Positions 8,681-18,082 are shown, counted from the stretch's first letter. The stretch: DNA of 54,001 nucleotides from Clostridiaceae bacterium (GCA_012719545.1 JAAYAD010000077.1:1-54001), one strand, 5' to 3'. Translations and numbers: made by a program. The notes: generated from the letters alone by a model not told the origin.

Positions 8681-10825
8681 TCAGCATCTCTCAGCCGCTT
8701 GCCTCACCCTGCAGAGTATCTCCGAATCCTCAAGGTTGACTTTGACCTTGTCTTTATAAAGATTTATACTATATGTTCCGTCAGTATCAAGATTGAGCTC
8801 CAAAAGTCCAAGTTCATCGAAAACAAGCAATGCCGTAAAAAACTTAAAACCGTTTATGCCCTTTCTTGTCTTCTCCTCAAGGATCCCTGCATGTATAAAC
8901 ATGTCAATTAATGAAAGCCTGGTATTTTCTATGCAATTTATATATTTATATATGATTGCAAGGTCATCTCTGTTAATTACAATATCGTCATATTTTACAA
9001 TCTTGTCAATAATCCCATTATAGAGCCAATTGCCGCTGTAATCAAGACATTCTACCTTTTGTGCAGCATTAAGGAAAAATTTGTTCCTTTCTATATCTTT
9101 ATCTGAAAGGCGCATATCAAGCACATTTATTTGAACAGTCTCGACATTTTGCCAGACATTTATCTCCTGTGTAAAAACTATATCAACCTTTTGCCCGGCA
9201 AACAGCCCCTTCTCATAATCGCCCCTGCCAAACCAGACACCGTTTACAGTCTGATTATTGATGTTGAATGAAAGCTTTAAATGTTTATTGTTGCCTATTG
9301 CTCTTTTATGCAGAAGAATGGCTCCCCGGTAGCAAAAAACCGGAGCATTATTGCCTGCTCCGAAAGGACCAAGCCTGGTTATGAATTTGGCCATTTCAAT
9401 ACTGATTTCATTGTCTTTTGCTTCAAGATCAATATTTATTGCAGGAACAAGCATCTCGTCAGTGATATGTTCATGGGCATATTCATTTATCCTGCGCCTG
9501 AATATTTCAATATTGTCAGTTTCAAGGGTAAGACCTCCGGCCATTTCGTGTCCGCCGAATTTTACAAGGATATCGGAGCAATTTTCCATGGCATGGAAGA
9601 TGTTAAATCCTTCGATGCTTCTTGCAGAACCAACAGCCTTGGTTCCTTCCACAGAAATTACTATGGAAGGCTTGTTGTAACGGTCTACAAGCTTTGAAGC
9701 CACAATTCCTATAACTCCCGGATGCCAGTTGTCGCCATGGACCACCAGAACCTTGTCATGCCTATACTGCTGGTCCTCTTCGATTGCTTTCACTGCTGAG
9801 AAAAAAATGTCATCCTGAACCTCTTTCCTTTTTAAGTTGGACTGATTTAACAAAAGTGCTATTTTGTCCGCCTCAGCCTCATCATCGGTGGTAAAGAGCC
9901 GTACTGCGCATTTTGCATCACCCATGCGCCCTGCCGCATTAATTCTGGGCGCCAGAGCAAATGATAATATATATGAATCTATAGTTTTGGCTCCGGAAGC
10001 TTTCATAAGTGCTTTTATTCCCACGCAGGGCCGGGTTGACATTTTAGCCATTCCAAACTTTGTGATAACACGATTCTCTCCCTTAAGCTCCACAATGTCA
10101 GCCACTGTTGCCAGGGCAGCAATGTCAATGTATTCCATAAATGCATCGGGTCTTCCCAGCTTTATGCCCAGTGCCTGGATGAGCTTAAGAGCAAGGCCGG
10201 CTCCGCAAAGATGTTTAAAGGGATATTTACATCCCGGAATCTGGTGATCAATAACTGCGAAAGCTTCAGGCATTAAATCCGGACTGTATTGATGATGGTC
10301 TGTGACAATAATATCTATATTTCTTCCCTTTTGGGCATAGTTTTCATAAATGGCTTTAACCTGAGAGCGTGCAGTTATTCCGCAGTCCACAGTAATAATA
10401 AGATTGTAGTCTTTTGATGAAATGTACTCCACCGCTGCGTCAGAAATGCCATAGCCTTCATCCACACGGTCGGGTATGTAAAAATCGGCATGAATATTCT
10501 GGGATTCAAAAAACCTTATAAGCATGGATGTGGCGGCAACACCGTCCACGTCATAATCTCCATACACAAGGATTTTTTCTTTCTTTTCAATGGCCCTTAC
10601 AATCCTGTCTGCCGCCTCATTCATTCCTTCCAGAAGAAACGGGTCATGCAGGTCATTAATAGAAGGATTAAGAAATGATTTGGCCTCAGCCTCGTTTTTA
10701 ATGTCTCTCTGGCGTAAAAGCTTAGCAATAAGTTCCGGAAATCCGCCATTTGATAAAAGCTCATTATCCTGCGGAAGCTCTGAAAATAGCCACCGTTTTC
10801 CGTTTCCTAAATAAAAACCTTCCAT
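8681..10825 (-). CDS. recJ: Single-stranded-DNA exonuclease RecJ
   Basis: 714 aa from the ATG at 10825, which has GGGGAG four bases upstream; the frame extends to 10870 but that stretch runs into an inverted-repeat element. The DHH domain shows YGDYDVDGVAATSML, TVDCG, VTDHHQ and DHQIPGCKYPF; the DHHA1 domain has GGHEMAGGLTL; an OB-fold region and a C-terminal extension (about 560-714) follow. It degrades single-stranded DNA 5' to 3' in recombination and mismatch repair with Mn/Mg in the DHH site. recJ-relA-dtd is a common clostridial order. Confidence 0.92.
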   Translation of the reverse strand: MEGFYLGNGKRWLFSELPQDNELLSNGGFPELIAKLLRQRDIKNEAEAKSFLNPSINDLHDPFLLEGMNEAADRIVRAIEKKEKILVYGDYDVDGVAATSMLIRFFESQNIHADFYIPDRVDEGYGISDAAVEYISSKDYNLIITVDCGITARSQVKAIYENYAQKGRNIDIIVTDHHQYSPDLMPEAFAVIDHQIPGCKYPFKHLCGAGLALKLIQALGIKLGRPDAFMEYIDIAALATVADIVELKGENRVITKFGMAKMSTRPCVGIKALMKASGAKTIDSYILSFALAPRINAAGRMGDAKCAVRLFTTDDEAEADKIALLLNQSNLKRKEVQDDIFFSAVKAIEEDQQYRHDKVLVVHGDNWHPGVIGIVASKLVDRYNKPSIVISVEGTKAVGSARSIEGFNIFHAMENCSDILVKFGGHEMAGGLTLETDNIEIFRRRINEYAHEHITDEMLVPAINIDLEAKDNEISIEMAKFITRLGPFGAGNNAPVFCYRGAILLHKRAIGNNKHLKLSFNINNQTVNGVWFGRGDYEKGLFAGQKVDIVFTQEINVWQNVETVQINVLDMRLSDKDIERNKFFLNAAQKVECLDYSGNWLYNGIIDKIVKYDDIVINRDDLAIIYKYINCIENTRLSLIDMFIHAGILEEKTRKGINGFKFFTALLVFDELGLLELNLDTDGTYSINLYKDKVKVNLEDSEILCRVRQAAERC

Positions 10826-10847
10826 TTTACTCCCCACGCCTTGGTAA

Positions 10848-11038
10848 AACCAGACTGTGTGAAAACTCATAAACGCTGTAATAAGAATCGATATTGAGCG
10901 GCGGGCCTGCTGCCATTTAAAGCGGAGCAGGACAGCGTAGCGGGCGCGACTTGAAAACAGGATGTTTTCACGGAGCGATAAATGGCTGCAGGCTACAGCC
11001 GCTTAGACTCAATTAAAAAGTTTTCGCACAGTATGGTT
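10848..11038. repeat. MITE-like 191-bp imperfect palindrome with 20-bp terminal inverted repeats
   Basis: The ends match in inverted orientation at 18 of 20 positions (AACCAGACTGTGTGAAAACT against the reverse complement of 11019-11038). A second inner pair holds GCCATTTA / TAAATGGC with flanking GC-rich arms (about 10896-10919 against 10979-11003), and the centre has a 7-bp hairpin (GAAAACA-GGA-TGTTTTC). The middle is much richer in G+C than the flanks. There is no open reading frame. I could not define a clear target-site duplication. It sits between recJ and the yqeY terminator. It could instead be a structured RNA. Confidence 0.6.
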
Positions 11039-11059
11039 AATTGAGATTAGATAAAATTA

Positions 11060-11080
11060 AAGCCCGGTTATTCCGGGCTT
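11060..11080 (-). terminator. Intrinsic terminator of rpsU-yqeY
   Basis: An 8-bp perfect stem (AAGCCCGG / CCGGGCTT, five-base loop) is followed on the minus strand by TTAATTTTAT, directly after the yqeY stop codon. Confidence 0.8.
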
Positions 11081-11085
11081 ATTGG

Positions 11086-11529
11086 TTATGATAACAACTC
11101 TCTTGCTATTTCGTTGACCAGATTTCCATCTGCTCTTCCTTTTACCTTTGGCATAACCACTTTCATGATTTTACCGATATCCTTGACGGATAGTGCGCCA
11201 GTTTCTTGAATGGCTTCCTTTACTATTGCCTCAACTTCTTCTCTTGAGAACGGTTGGGGCAAATATTGCTGAATGATTTCTATTTCCCGTTTGGCTTTTT
11301 CTATCAAGTCGCCTCGATCACTCTTTTCCATTTCCGCAAGTGTGTCCTTGGCGCTTTTAAGTTCCTTAGCCAAAACCTCTATAATCCCTTCGTCGTCCAA
11401 GGTAATTTGCTTATCCTTTTCAACTTTCAGGACTGCAGAACGAAGCAACTGGATAGTATCCTTAAGAACAGTATCCTTGTTCTTCATTGCCTCTTTAAAA
11501 TCATTCAACAGTCTTTCCTTAAGGGACAT
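11086..11529 (-). CDS. yqeY: GatB/YqeY domain protein
   Basis: 147 aa, a complete YqeY-family protein. Visible features are the helical N-terminus (MSLKERLLNDFKEAMKNKD), the IEIIQQYLPQ stretch and the C-terminal GRADGNLVNEIARELLS, which resembles the tRNA-interacting tail of GatB. The function is unsettled; the domain suggests a role near tRNA-dependent amidation or ribosomes. It starts 11 bases after rpsU, the usual rpsU-yqeY pairing, and ends in an intrinsic terminator. Confidence 0.92.
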   Translation of the reverse strand: MSLKERLLNDFKEAMKNKDTVLKDTIQLLRSAVLKVEKDKQITLDDEGIIEVLAKELKSAKDTLAEMEKSDRGDLIEKAKREIEIIQQYLPQPFSREEVEAIVKEAIQETGALSVKDIGKIMKVVMPKVKGRADGNLVNEIARELLS

Positions 11530-11540
11530 TTATATCACCC

Positions 11541-11717
11541 TTACTTAGATTTTCTCTTCCTCGCAGCCTCAGACTTCTTCTTGCGCTTTACACTGGGCTT
11601 GACATAGTGCTCTCTCTTCCTCACTTCAGCGAGAACGCCAGCCTTAGCACATTGTCTCTTAAATCTTTTCAGAGCACTGTCAAGGGATTCGTTCTCCTTA
11701 ACTCTTACTTCAGACAC
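11541..11717 (-). CDS. rpsU: 30S ribosomal protein S21
   Basis: 58 aa with a GTG start. I translated it directly: it begins [20 protein letters not shown], continues with the [19 protein letters not shown] block typical of S21 and ends in a Lys/Arg-rich tail. GGGAGG lies eight bases before the GTG; the nearby ATG is out of frame and stops after four codons. S21 joins the 30S platform near the anti-Shine-Dalgarno helix and helps initiation. It is the first gene after a strong promoter and is followed by yqeY. Confidence 0.95.
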   Translation of the reverse strand: MSEVRVKENESLDSALKRFKRQCAKAGVLAEVRKREHYVKPSVKRKKKSEAARKRKSK

Positions 11718-11809
11718 ATCTATCCCTCCCCTCTGTTACGTACGTACAGCCGTGCCAGGGGATTTATCCAGTCGGTATGAATGGTAAACCATCTTATAGC
11801 ACGTATTCT

Positions 11810-11838
11810 ATTATATCTAGCCTTTGAAACACCGTCAA
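11810..11838 (-). promoter_or_regulatory. Strong sigma-A promoter of rpsU-yqeY
   Basis: On the minus strand TTGACG (11833-11838), a 17-base spacer and TATAAT (11810-11815) make a near-consensus promoter. The transcript would start near 11803, giving a leader of about 85 nt. Confidence 0.85.
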
Positions 11839-11862
11839 CATATTTTTCGGATTGAATGGTCA

Positions 11863-12207
11863 TTACAGGATTTTCTCTCCCATTTCAATGCCTCCAAGTA
11901 CGTGATAATGGAGGTGAAAAACAGTTTGACCGGCGTTTTTACCGCAGTTTACAATTACCCTGTATCCTGACTCGTTAATTCCCATGGCTTTTGCAACATT
12001 CTTGATGCCCCGGTGAATATGGACCACATTTTGAAGGTTTTCCTCGTTCAAACCCTCAAGGCTGTCAATGTGCACTTTGGGAACCACCAATACATGTACC
12101 GGAGCTGCCGGGTTAATATCCTTAAAGGCGTACACATATTCGTCCTCATATACTTTTGATGAGGGAATCTCGCCCTTAATGATACGGCAAAAAAGGCAGT
12201 TATCCAT
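11863..12207 (-). CDS. HIT-family nucleotide-binding hydrolase (HinT-like)
   Basis: 114 aa from the ATG at 12207, chosen for its AGGAGTGATTCT leader. CLFCRIIKGEIPS at the N-terminus (the Cys pair is part of a zinc site in many relatives) and the histidine triad HLHYHVLGG near the C-terminus identify an Hint-branch HIT protein. Members hydrolyse purine nucleoside phosphoramidates and related AMP conjugates. It lies 41 bases downstream of alaS on the same strand. Some Hint proteins hydrolyse aminoacyl-adenylates, which would suit that neighbour, but this is inference. Confidence 0.92.
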   Translation of the reverse strand: MDNCLFCRIIKGEIPSSKVYEDEYVYAFKDINPAAPVHVLVVPKVHIDSLEGLNEENLQNVVHIHRGIKNVAKAMGINESGYRVIVNCGKNAGQTVFHLHYHVLGGIEMGEKIL

Positions 12208-12248
12208 AGAATCACTCCTGAACAAAGTTTTCTTGTATTAGCTTAAAT

Positions 12249-14888
12249 TTAGCTTAAAGCACTAATAGCTTTTTCTCTGGCAATTTTGATTGCTTCATCC
12301 ATACCTGCAGGATTCTTTCCTCCGGCCTGTGCCATATCGGGTCTTCCGCCGCCGCCTCCGCCGCAGGCCTTTGCAGCTTCTTTTATAATGTCTCCGCAGT
12401 GGATTCCGGCTGCAACAGCATCCTTGGTAGCAGAAACAATGAGATTTACCTTATCGTCTTTGCTGGATACAAGTATAACCACGCCGGAGCCTAATTTATT
12501 CCTTATGTCGTCCGATGCAGTTCTTAAAGCATTCATGTCAAGGCCGTCCATTTTGGCGGCTGCAACCTTGATGCCTTTTACCTCAGGAGCATCGTTGATA
12601 ATAGAATCAAGGGATGACCTTACAAGCTTTGCATTAGCCTCTTCAAGCTCTTTCTTGGCGGTCTTGAGTTCATCATATATAGACTCTATTTTCTTGACAA
12701 TATCTTCTGTCTGAGTTTTTGCAGCTTCAGAAGCTTCTTTTAAGAGCTTGTCCCTGTTCTTGTAATACTCTATGGCGCTTAATCCGGTAAGAGCCTCAAT
12801 TCTTCTTACACCGGCGGAAATACCGCTTTCACTGATGATCTTTATAATACCTGCCTCACCGGTTGCCTTAAGATGGGTACCGCCGCAAAGCTCTTTGCTG
12901 TAATCTCCGGCAGATACAACACGCACCACATCGCCATATTTCTCATCGAAAAGAGCCATAGCTCCTTCCTTCTTGGCTTCATCTATGGACATTTCCCTGA
13001 TAACAACAGGAAGATTCTCAAGTATTTTACTGTTTACCTCATCTTCAATTGCTTCAAGCTGTTCAGGAAGCACGGGTGAAAAATGAGTAAAGTCAAAGCG
13101 AAGACGCTCGGGTGTAACCAGAGAACCTGCCTGATTGACATGTTCACCCAGTACATTTTTAAGTGCCCTGTGAAGAAGGTGAGTTATGGTGTGGTTTCTC
13201 TCAGTTGCCTTACGTTTCTGTGTGTCAATGGCAGCCACAACTTTATCTCCGGGCTGAACACTTCCGGAAAGCACTTTTCCAAAATGCAGGTATTTGCCGT
13301 CTTCGGTCTTGCGGCAGTCATTTACCTGCATTTTAAAACTGTCATTGGAGATAATTCCGGTATCGCCAATCTGTCCGCCGCTTTCGGCATAGAAGGGAGT
13401 AACGTCAAGTACAAGGGCGGTTTCATCGTCCTGCTGGGCATTATCCCTTAACTCGTTGTCAGTTACAATGTATAAAACAGTTGCATCACATGTATGCTGT
13501 GTGTAGCCTACAAACTGAGTCTTAACCTGTTTGTCGGTATTTGCAAACAAGTCTTTCTCCCATGCTGAGCCTTCCTTGCTCTTGTGGGCTTCACGGGCTT
13601 TTTCCTTCTGAGCCTTCATCTCTCTGTGGAAGCCTTCTTCATCCAAAGTAAGATTATTTTCAGCTGCTATTTCACGAGTCAGATCCAGAGGGAATCCATA
13701 GGTATCATGGAGCTTAAATACCATTTCACCGGTAAGTGTTTTTGATCCATCTGCACGAACCTGCTCCATGTAATCTTCAAGAATCAGCATACCCTGATCG
13801 ATTGTAGCATAGAAGCGCTCTTCTTCAATGCTGATTACTTTCTTTATATAATCCTGTTTTTCCTTAAGGTTTGGATATGCGTCTCCAAAGTTTTTAATTA
13901 CCGTATCAGCGATTTCAGCAAGGAAAGTTCTGTTTATTCCAAGAAGCCTTCCGTGGCGGGCAGCTCTTCTTAAAAGTCTTCTTAAAACATAGCCGCGGCC
14001 TTCGTTGGATGGAAGAACACCGTCAGAAACAAGCATTGTGACGCTTCTGCTGTGGTCGGTAATAACGCGGATAGAAACATCTGTCTTGTATTCCTTGCCG
14101 TATTCAACGCCGGCAACCTTGCAGACATGGTCAAGAATTGATCTTATGGCGTCAACCTCGAATATATTGTCCACTCCCTGCATTACGCATGCAAGGCGTT
14201 CAAGACCCATACCTGTGTCAATGTTCTTTGACGCAAGTTCGGTATAAGTTCCGTCAGCCTGACGGTCAAACTGGGTAAATACGTTATTCCAAACTTCAAC
14301 AAACCTGTCGCAGTCACAGCCGGGCTGGCAGTCAGGCTTGCCACAGCCTTTATCTGCGCCGCGGTCAAAATATATTTCGGAGCAGGGACCACAGGGGCCT
14401 GTACCATGCTCCCAGAAGTTGTCTTCTTTACCCATGCGGAATATTTTATTCTCAGGAAGGCCTACGTCTTTATGCCAAATATCGTATGCCTCATCATCAT
14501 CTTTATAAACAGACACAAAAAGCTTTTCCTCAGGAATTCCAAGGACCTTGGTCATGAATTCCCATGCCCAGGGTATTGCTTCCTTTTTAAAATAATCTCC
14601 GAAGGAAAAGTTTCCAAGCATTTCAAAGAAGGTAGCATGGCGGGATGTCTTTCCCACATTTTCAATATCAGGAGTACGAATACATTTCTGGCAGGTGGTT
14701 ACACGCTTTCTCGGAGGGACTTCGCGCCCGGTAAAATACGGCTTTAAAGGTGTCATTCCTGCGTTAATGAGAAGAATACTGGGGTCATTCTTGGGAACCA
14801 ATGAAAAGCTAGGCAAACGCAGGTGACCTTTGCTTTCAAAGAAGGATAAATACATTTCCCTAAGTTCATTCAATCCATACTTTTGCAT
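12249..14888 (-). CDS. alaS: Alanyl-tRNA synthetase
   Basis: 879 aa, full length. It starts at the class II catalytic core (LNELREMYLSFFESKGHLRLPSFSLVP motifs with R-TTCQKCIRTPDIENVG), then the tRNA-recognition region, the editing domain with zinc motifs NHTITHLLH and CGGTH, and a C-terminal C-Ala/DHHA1-like domain with GGGGGGRPDMAQAGG. It charges tRNA-Ala and clears Ser/Gly errors. A GAGAGGG site precedes the ATG. I looked for a T-box leader upstream and saw no T-box sequence. Confidence 0.96.
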   Translation of the reverse strand: MQKYGLNELREMYLSFFESKGHLRLPSFSLVPKNDPSILLINAGMTPLKPYFTGREVPPRKRVTTCQKCIRTPDIENVGKTSRHATFFEMLGNFSFGDYFKKEAIPWAWEFMTKVLGIPEEKLFVSVYKDDDEAYDIWHKDVGLPENKIFRMGKEDNFWEHGTGPCGPCSEIYFDRGADKGCGKPDCQPGCDCDRFVEVWNNVFTQFDRQADGTYTELASKNIDTGMGLERLACVMQGVDNIFEVDAIRSILDHVCKVAGVEYGKEYKTDVSIRVITDHSRSVTMLVSDGVLPSNEGRGYVLRRLLRRAARHGRLLGINRTFLAEIADTVIKNFGDAYPNLKEKQDYIKKVISIEEERFYATIDQGMLILEDYMEQVRADGSKTLTGEMVFKLHDTYGFPLDLTREIAAENNLTLDEEGFHREMKAQKEKAREAHKSKEGSAWEKDLFANTDKQVKTQFVGYTQHTCDATVLYIVTDNELRDNAQQDDETALVLDVTPFYAESGGQIGDTGIISNDSFKMQVNDCRKTEDGKYLHFGKVLSGSVQPGDKVVAAIDTQKRKATERNHTITHLLHRALKNVLGEHVNQAGSLVTPERLRFDFTHFSPVLPEQLEAIEDEVNSKILENLPVVIREMSIDEAKKEGAMALFDEKYGDVVRVVSAGDYSKELCGGTHLKATGEAGIIKIISESGISAGVRRIEALTGLSAIEYYKNRDKLLKEASEAAKTQTEDIVKKIESIYDELKTAKKELEEANAKLVRSSLDSIINDAPEVKGIKVAAAKMDGLDMNALRTASDDIRNKLGSGVVILVSSKDDKVNLIVSATKDAVAAGIHCGDIIKEAAKACGGGGGGRPDMAQAGGKNPAGMDEAIKIAREKAISALS

Positions 14889-15177
14889 GTTTTCGCCCTC
14901 TCTTAAAAAAGTGCATATTAATGTATTTCAATATTTTTATCCATAAGAAGCCTGTGGCTCAATTATTAATCTGCATTTACTTTAATGGATAAAAACATCC
15001 AATTAACAGCAAAAAGCCACATTGTGACTTTCTGCTAATCATAAATATAAGTATAACCAAACCGCCTTCATAACGTCAAGCAAGACCATTCATTTAAAGA
15101 ATAATCGTACCAAATTATCAAATCATTAATTAAATCATTCTTAATTCGTTTTTTGGGATGTAGCTCAGGGCTTATAA
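14889..15177. other. Intergenic region between alaS and hydG
   Basis: About 290 A/T-rich bases that would be alaS leader and hydG trailer. The only clear structure is the hairpin at 15008-15036. No small gene is evident. Confidence 0.5.
15008..15036 (-). terminator. Intrinsic terminator downstream of hydG
   Basis: On the minus strand AGCA-g-AAAGTCAC, a three-base loop and GTGGCTTT-t-TGCT form a 12-bp stem with one internal mismatch and an internal U-run. It is the best terminator candidate for the hyd operon before alaS. Confidence 0.5.
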
Positions 15178-16596
15178 TTACAGCCTGAAATCCCTCTGGC
15201 CCATGCTTATATTTTTAAGATGCTCAACAACTAAATTTCTCACTTTTTCGCTGGGTATTGAACCTATTTCTTTTTCTATAACAGAGTCTCCCAATGCTTT
15301 TGTACGGGCTGAGGCATAATCTTCAAGATATTCCTTCAATGTCATAAGGGCGTTGGGATGACAGCAGTTCTGAATTTGTCCGGTCTTGGCAAGTCGCATG
15401 AACCTGTCTCCGGTGCGTCCTTCACGGTAGCATGCCGTACAAAAGCTTGGGATATACCCAAGTTCCAAAAGCCAGTAAATAACTTCGTCCAAAGTTCTGT
15501 TATCGCTTATTTCAAACTGTGCTGTATTTTCTTCTTCCTCTTCAGGATGAACATATCCGCCAACGCTTGTGCGTGACGCGCCGCTAATCTGGGATACTCC
15601 CAGCTTTAAAATCCTTTCGCGGGTCTTTTTGGATTCCCTTGTGGAAACAATAATTCCGGTATAAGGAACCGCAATACGAATTACAGCAACTATCTTTGCA
15701 AAAATATCGTCAGAAATGGAATTCTTGAAATTATTGGGATCAACGTCATCGGCAGGTCTTATCCTGGGAACGCTGATGGTATGAGGACCTACACCAAAGG
15801 TAGCTTCAAGATGCTCTGCGTGCATCAAAAGTCCAACAAAATCGTAGCGGTACAGGTTAAGTCCAAATAAGACCCCCAGACCAACATCATCAATTCCGCC
15901 TTCCATAGCCCTGTCCATAGCTTCGGTATGGTAAGCGTAATTGTGCTTGGGACCTGTTGGATGAAGTTCCTCATAAGCCTTTTTATTGTATGTTTCCTGG
16001 AAGAGAATATATGTACCAATGCCTGCTTCCTTAAGTTTCCTGTAATTTTCAACGGAGGTAGCGGCAATATTGACATTTACCCTTCTTATAGCTCCGTTTT
16101 TATGCTTTATGCTGTAAATTGTATCGATGCTTTCAAGGATATATTCAATAGGATTGTTTATGGGATCTTCTCCTGCTTCAAGAGCAAGTCTTTTATGCCC
16201 CATATCCTGGAGGGCAATTACCTCGTTTCTGATTTCTTCCTGTGTAAGCTTTTTGCGTTTTATATGCTTGTTGGAATGATGATAAGGACAATATACACAG
16301 CCGTTTACGCAGTAATTGGAAAGATAAAGAGGTGCAAACATTACAATGCGGTTTCCGTATATCTTTTGCTTTATTTCACTTGCCAGGGCAAGTATTTTTT
16401 CATTTTCATCTTCAAGCTCGCATTCCAGAAGAACGGCTGCCTCTCTGTGATTTAATCCCTTAAAGGTTCTTGCCTTTTCCAGAATGCTTTCAATAAGCTG
16501 CCGGTTATTTTTGTTTGCCTCAGCGTAAGCCAGGGTCTCCATAATTTCGGCATCATCAATAAATTCAGTTGCTATTCTAGATTTTACGTTATACAT
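15178..16596 (-). CDS. hydG: [FeFe]-hydrogenase maturase HydG (radical SAM tyrosine lyase)
   Basis: 472 aa from the ATG at 16596 (AAGGGG eight bases upstream); the frame runs 14 codons further without a better site. The radical SAM motif is C-VNG-C-VY-C, followed by LEAGEDP. The C-terminal auxiliary cluster motif CTACYREGRTGDRFM ends with the CCHPNAL cysteine, as in HydG. The enzyme splits tyrosine into p-cresol and dehydroglycine, yielding the CO and cyanide of the H-cluster. It is third in the operon after the TM1266-type gene and hydE. Confidence 0.95.
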   Translation of the reverse strand: MYNVKSRIATEFIDDAEIMETLAYAEANKNNRQLIESILEKARTFKGLNHREAAVLLECELEDENEKILALASEIKQKIYGNRIVMFAPLYLSNYCVNGCVYCPYHHSNKHIKRKKLTQEEIRNEVIALQDMGHKRLALEAGEDPINNPIEYILESIDTIYSIKHKNGAIRRVNVNIAATSVENYRKLKEAGIGTYILFQETYNKKAYEELHPTGPKHNYAYHTEAMDRAMEGGIDDVGLGVLFGLNLYRYDFVGLLMHAEHLEATFGVGPHTISVPRIRPADDVDPNNFKNSISDDIFAKIVAVIRIAVPYTGIIVSTRESKKTRERILKLGVSQISGASRTSVGGYVHPEEEEENTAQFEISDNRTLDEVIYWLLELGYIPSFCTACYREGRTGDRFMRLAKTGQIQNCCHPNALMTLKEYLEDYASARTKALGDSVIEKEIGSIPSEKVRNLVVEHLKNISMGQRDFRL

Positions 16597-16752
16597 GGTA
16601 CCATCCCCTTCGACAGCAGCAACAATTGTCATTTTCATGCATTCAAATTAATTAGCTGAATTGAAAAATTTAATATTTCGTATATGTAAATAAGCCGACA
16701 TACCATCCCATTATATTAATTGAAAAGGTAAGCCGTTGTATGGCTTATTAAA

Positions 16753-17826
16753 TCAGCACGGAACAAGTTCCTCAATGGGCTTAAAATCTCCCCTGTCAAC
16801 AACAATTTCGTATCCTATTTTCTCAACCCTCTTTTGCAGGCACATTCTGCATTCGGCAGCCTCTTCGCCGGTACAGATTTTATTGTCGTAAAGCTGATAT
16901 TTCTTTCTTACATTTACAGGCGAAAGATTGGGCATTACAACATTGGCACCTGCCAGTATTCCCTTCTCACGCCCCAAAGGATTTATTGTACCCAGGGCGG
17001 TTGTGGCAGGAATGAGAAGATTCGGAATCATAAGCCTTAATACGCCGATTAAAAACAGTGTAAGCTCAAAGCTTCCGGCTTTAAAATTATTGAAGGGCGT
17101 ATCCTTATGTGGTATAAATGGACCTATTCCCACCATCTGAGGATTAAGCTCATGGATGAAGAGCAGGTCCTCAGCAATATTTTCCATAGTCTGGTATGGA
17201 GAGCCTACCATAAATCCGGCTCCAACCTGATAGCCAATCTTTTTAAGGTTATAAAGGCATTCTTTTCTGGTATGTAATGACATGTTCTTTGGATGAAGCA
17301 TGCCATAGTGAACGTCATTTGCAGTTTCATGCCTTAAAAGATACCTGTTCGCGCCGGCTTCAAAATACCTTTTGTATTCATCATAGCTTCTTTCGCCTAT
17401 GGACAGGGTTATGGCACAGTCGGGGAAATTGTCCCTTATGGTCTTTATGATATCTTCCATTTCGTCAACAGAGTATTTTAAATCTTCCCCGCCCTGCAGG
17501 ACAAAGGTTCTGAATCCCAACTCATAGCCATTTCTGCAGCAATTTAAGATTTGATCTTTATTAAGCCTGTATCTTTCAACATTTCTGTTGCTTTTTCTGA
17601 TACCGCAATACAGGCAGTCATTCTTACAGTAATTTGTAAATTCCACAAGGCCGCGAATATATATCCTGTTGCCAAAGTATTTCTGAGATATGGCTCTGGC
17701 TTTCTGAAACAGGTATTGGCTGTCTTCCTCATTAAAATTGCTTAAGAGATAAACTAATTCGTCCTTGCTTAATATTCTTTCTTTTTCAAGTTTGTCAATC
17801 AAATTGCGCATCCTAATACCACTCAT
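16753..17826 (-). CDS. hydE: [FeFe]-hydrogenase maturase HydE (radical SAM)
   Basis: 357 aa, full length. The cluster motif CKNDCLYC is near residues 67-74, followed by FVLQGGED, RHETAND and the TTALGTINPLGREKGI region; the C-terminal CRMCLQKR could hold an auxiliary cluster. HydE acts with HydG and HydF to build the azadithiolate-bridged di-iron subcluster. The start has AAAGGA eight bases upstream and lies one base after the TM1266-type stop codon. HydF and the hydrogenase itself are not in this window. Confidence 0.95.
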   Translation of the reverse strand: MSGIRMRNLIDKLEKERILSKDELVYLLSNFNEEDSQYLFQKARAISQKYFGNRIYIRGLVEFTNYCKNDCLYCGIRKSNRNVERYRLNKDQILNCCRNGYELGFRTFVLQGGEDLKYSVDEMEDIIKTIRDNFPDCAITLSIGERSYDEYKRYFEAGANRYLLRHETANDVHYGMLHPKNMSLHTRKECLYNLKKIGYQVGAGFMVGSPYQTMENIAEDLLFIHELNPQMVGIGPFIPHKDTPFNNFKAGSFELTLFLIGVLRLMIPNLLIPATTALGTINPLGREKGILAGANVVMPNLSPVNVRKKYQLYDNKICTGEEAAECRMCLQKRVEKIGYEIVVDRGDFKPIEELVPC

Positions 17827-17827
17827 A

Positions 17828-18082
17828 TTAATTGTCCTTTATTTTGGAATAAATAGTTTTGGTGTTCACATGGGGAAGCATTCCCAGTTTTCCTGAAAGA
17901 GCACTTATTACATCCTGGGGAGCGTCAACTACAATGCTGATTATAGAAACTTGCCTTTTTTCATAAGGTATACCCATGCGTCCTATAATGTACTGACCGT
18001 ATTCGTGAAGTATGGCATTGAGCTTTTCTGCAACAGACTTATCTTCAACAATAATTCCGATAAGAGCTACACGGCTTTCCAT
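17828..18082 (-). CDS. TM1266-family hydrogenase-system putative regulator
   Basis: 84 aa with an ACT-like/ferredoxin-like pattern: MESRVALIGIIVEDKSVAEK at the N-terminus, GRMGIPYEKRQVSIISIVVDA in the middle and GKLGMLPHVNTKTIYSK at the end. This matches the small family (first noted as TM1266) that accompanies HydE/HydG and is called a putative iron-only hydrogenase system regulator; no DNA-binding motif is visible, so it may bind a small ligand. AAGGAAGG precedes the ATG. It is the first gene after the structured leader, so attenuation there would control it with hydE and hydG. Confidence 0.88.
   Translation of the reverse strand: MESRVALIGIIVEDKSVAEKLNAILHEYGQYIIGRMGIPYEKRQVSIISIVVDAPQDVISALSGKLGMLPHVNTKTIYSKIKDN

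Noticed and set aside
14889..15177. T-box leader for alaS
   Set aside because: I looked for the conserved T-box sequence and an antiterminator/terminator pair on the minus strand and saw only one simple hairpin, placed better as the hydG terminator.
16692..16751. Hairpin between hydE and hydG
   Set aside because: A 7-bp ATAAGCC/GGCTTAT pairing spans about 60 bases with no U-run and runs into the hydE stop; too weak to call.
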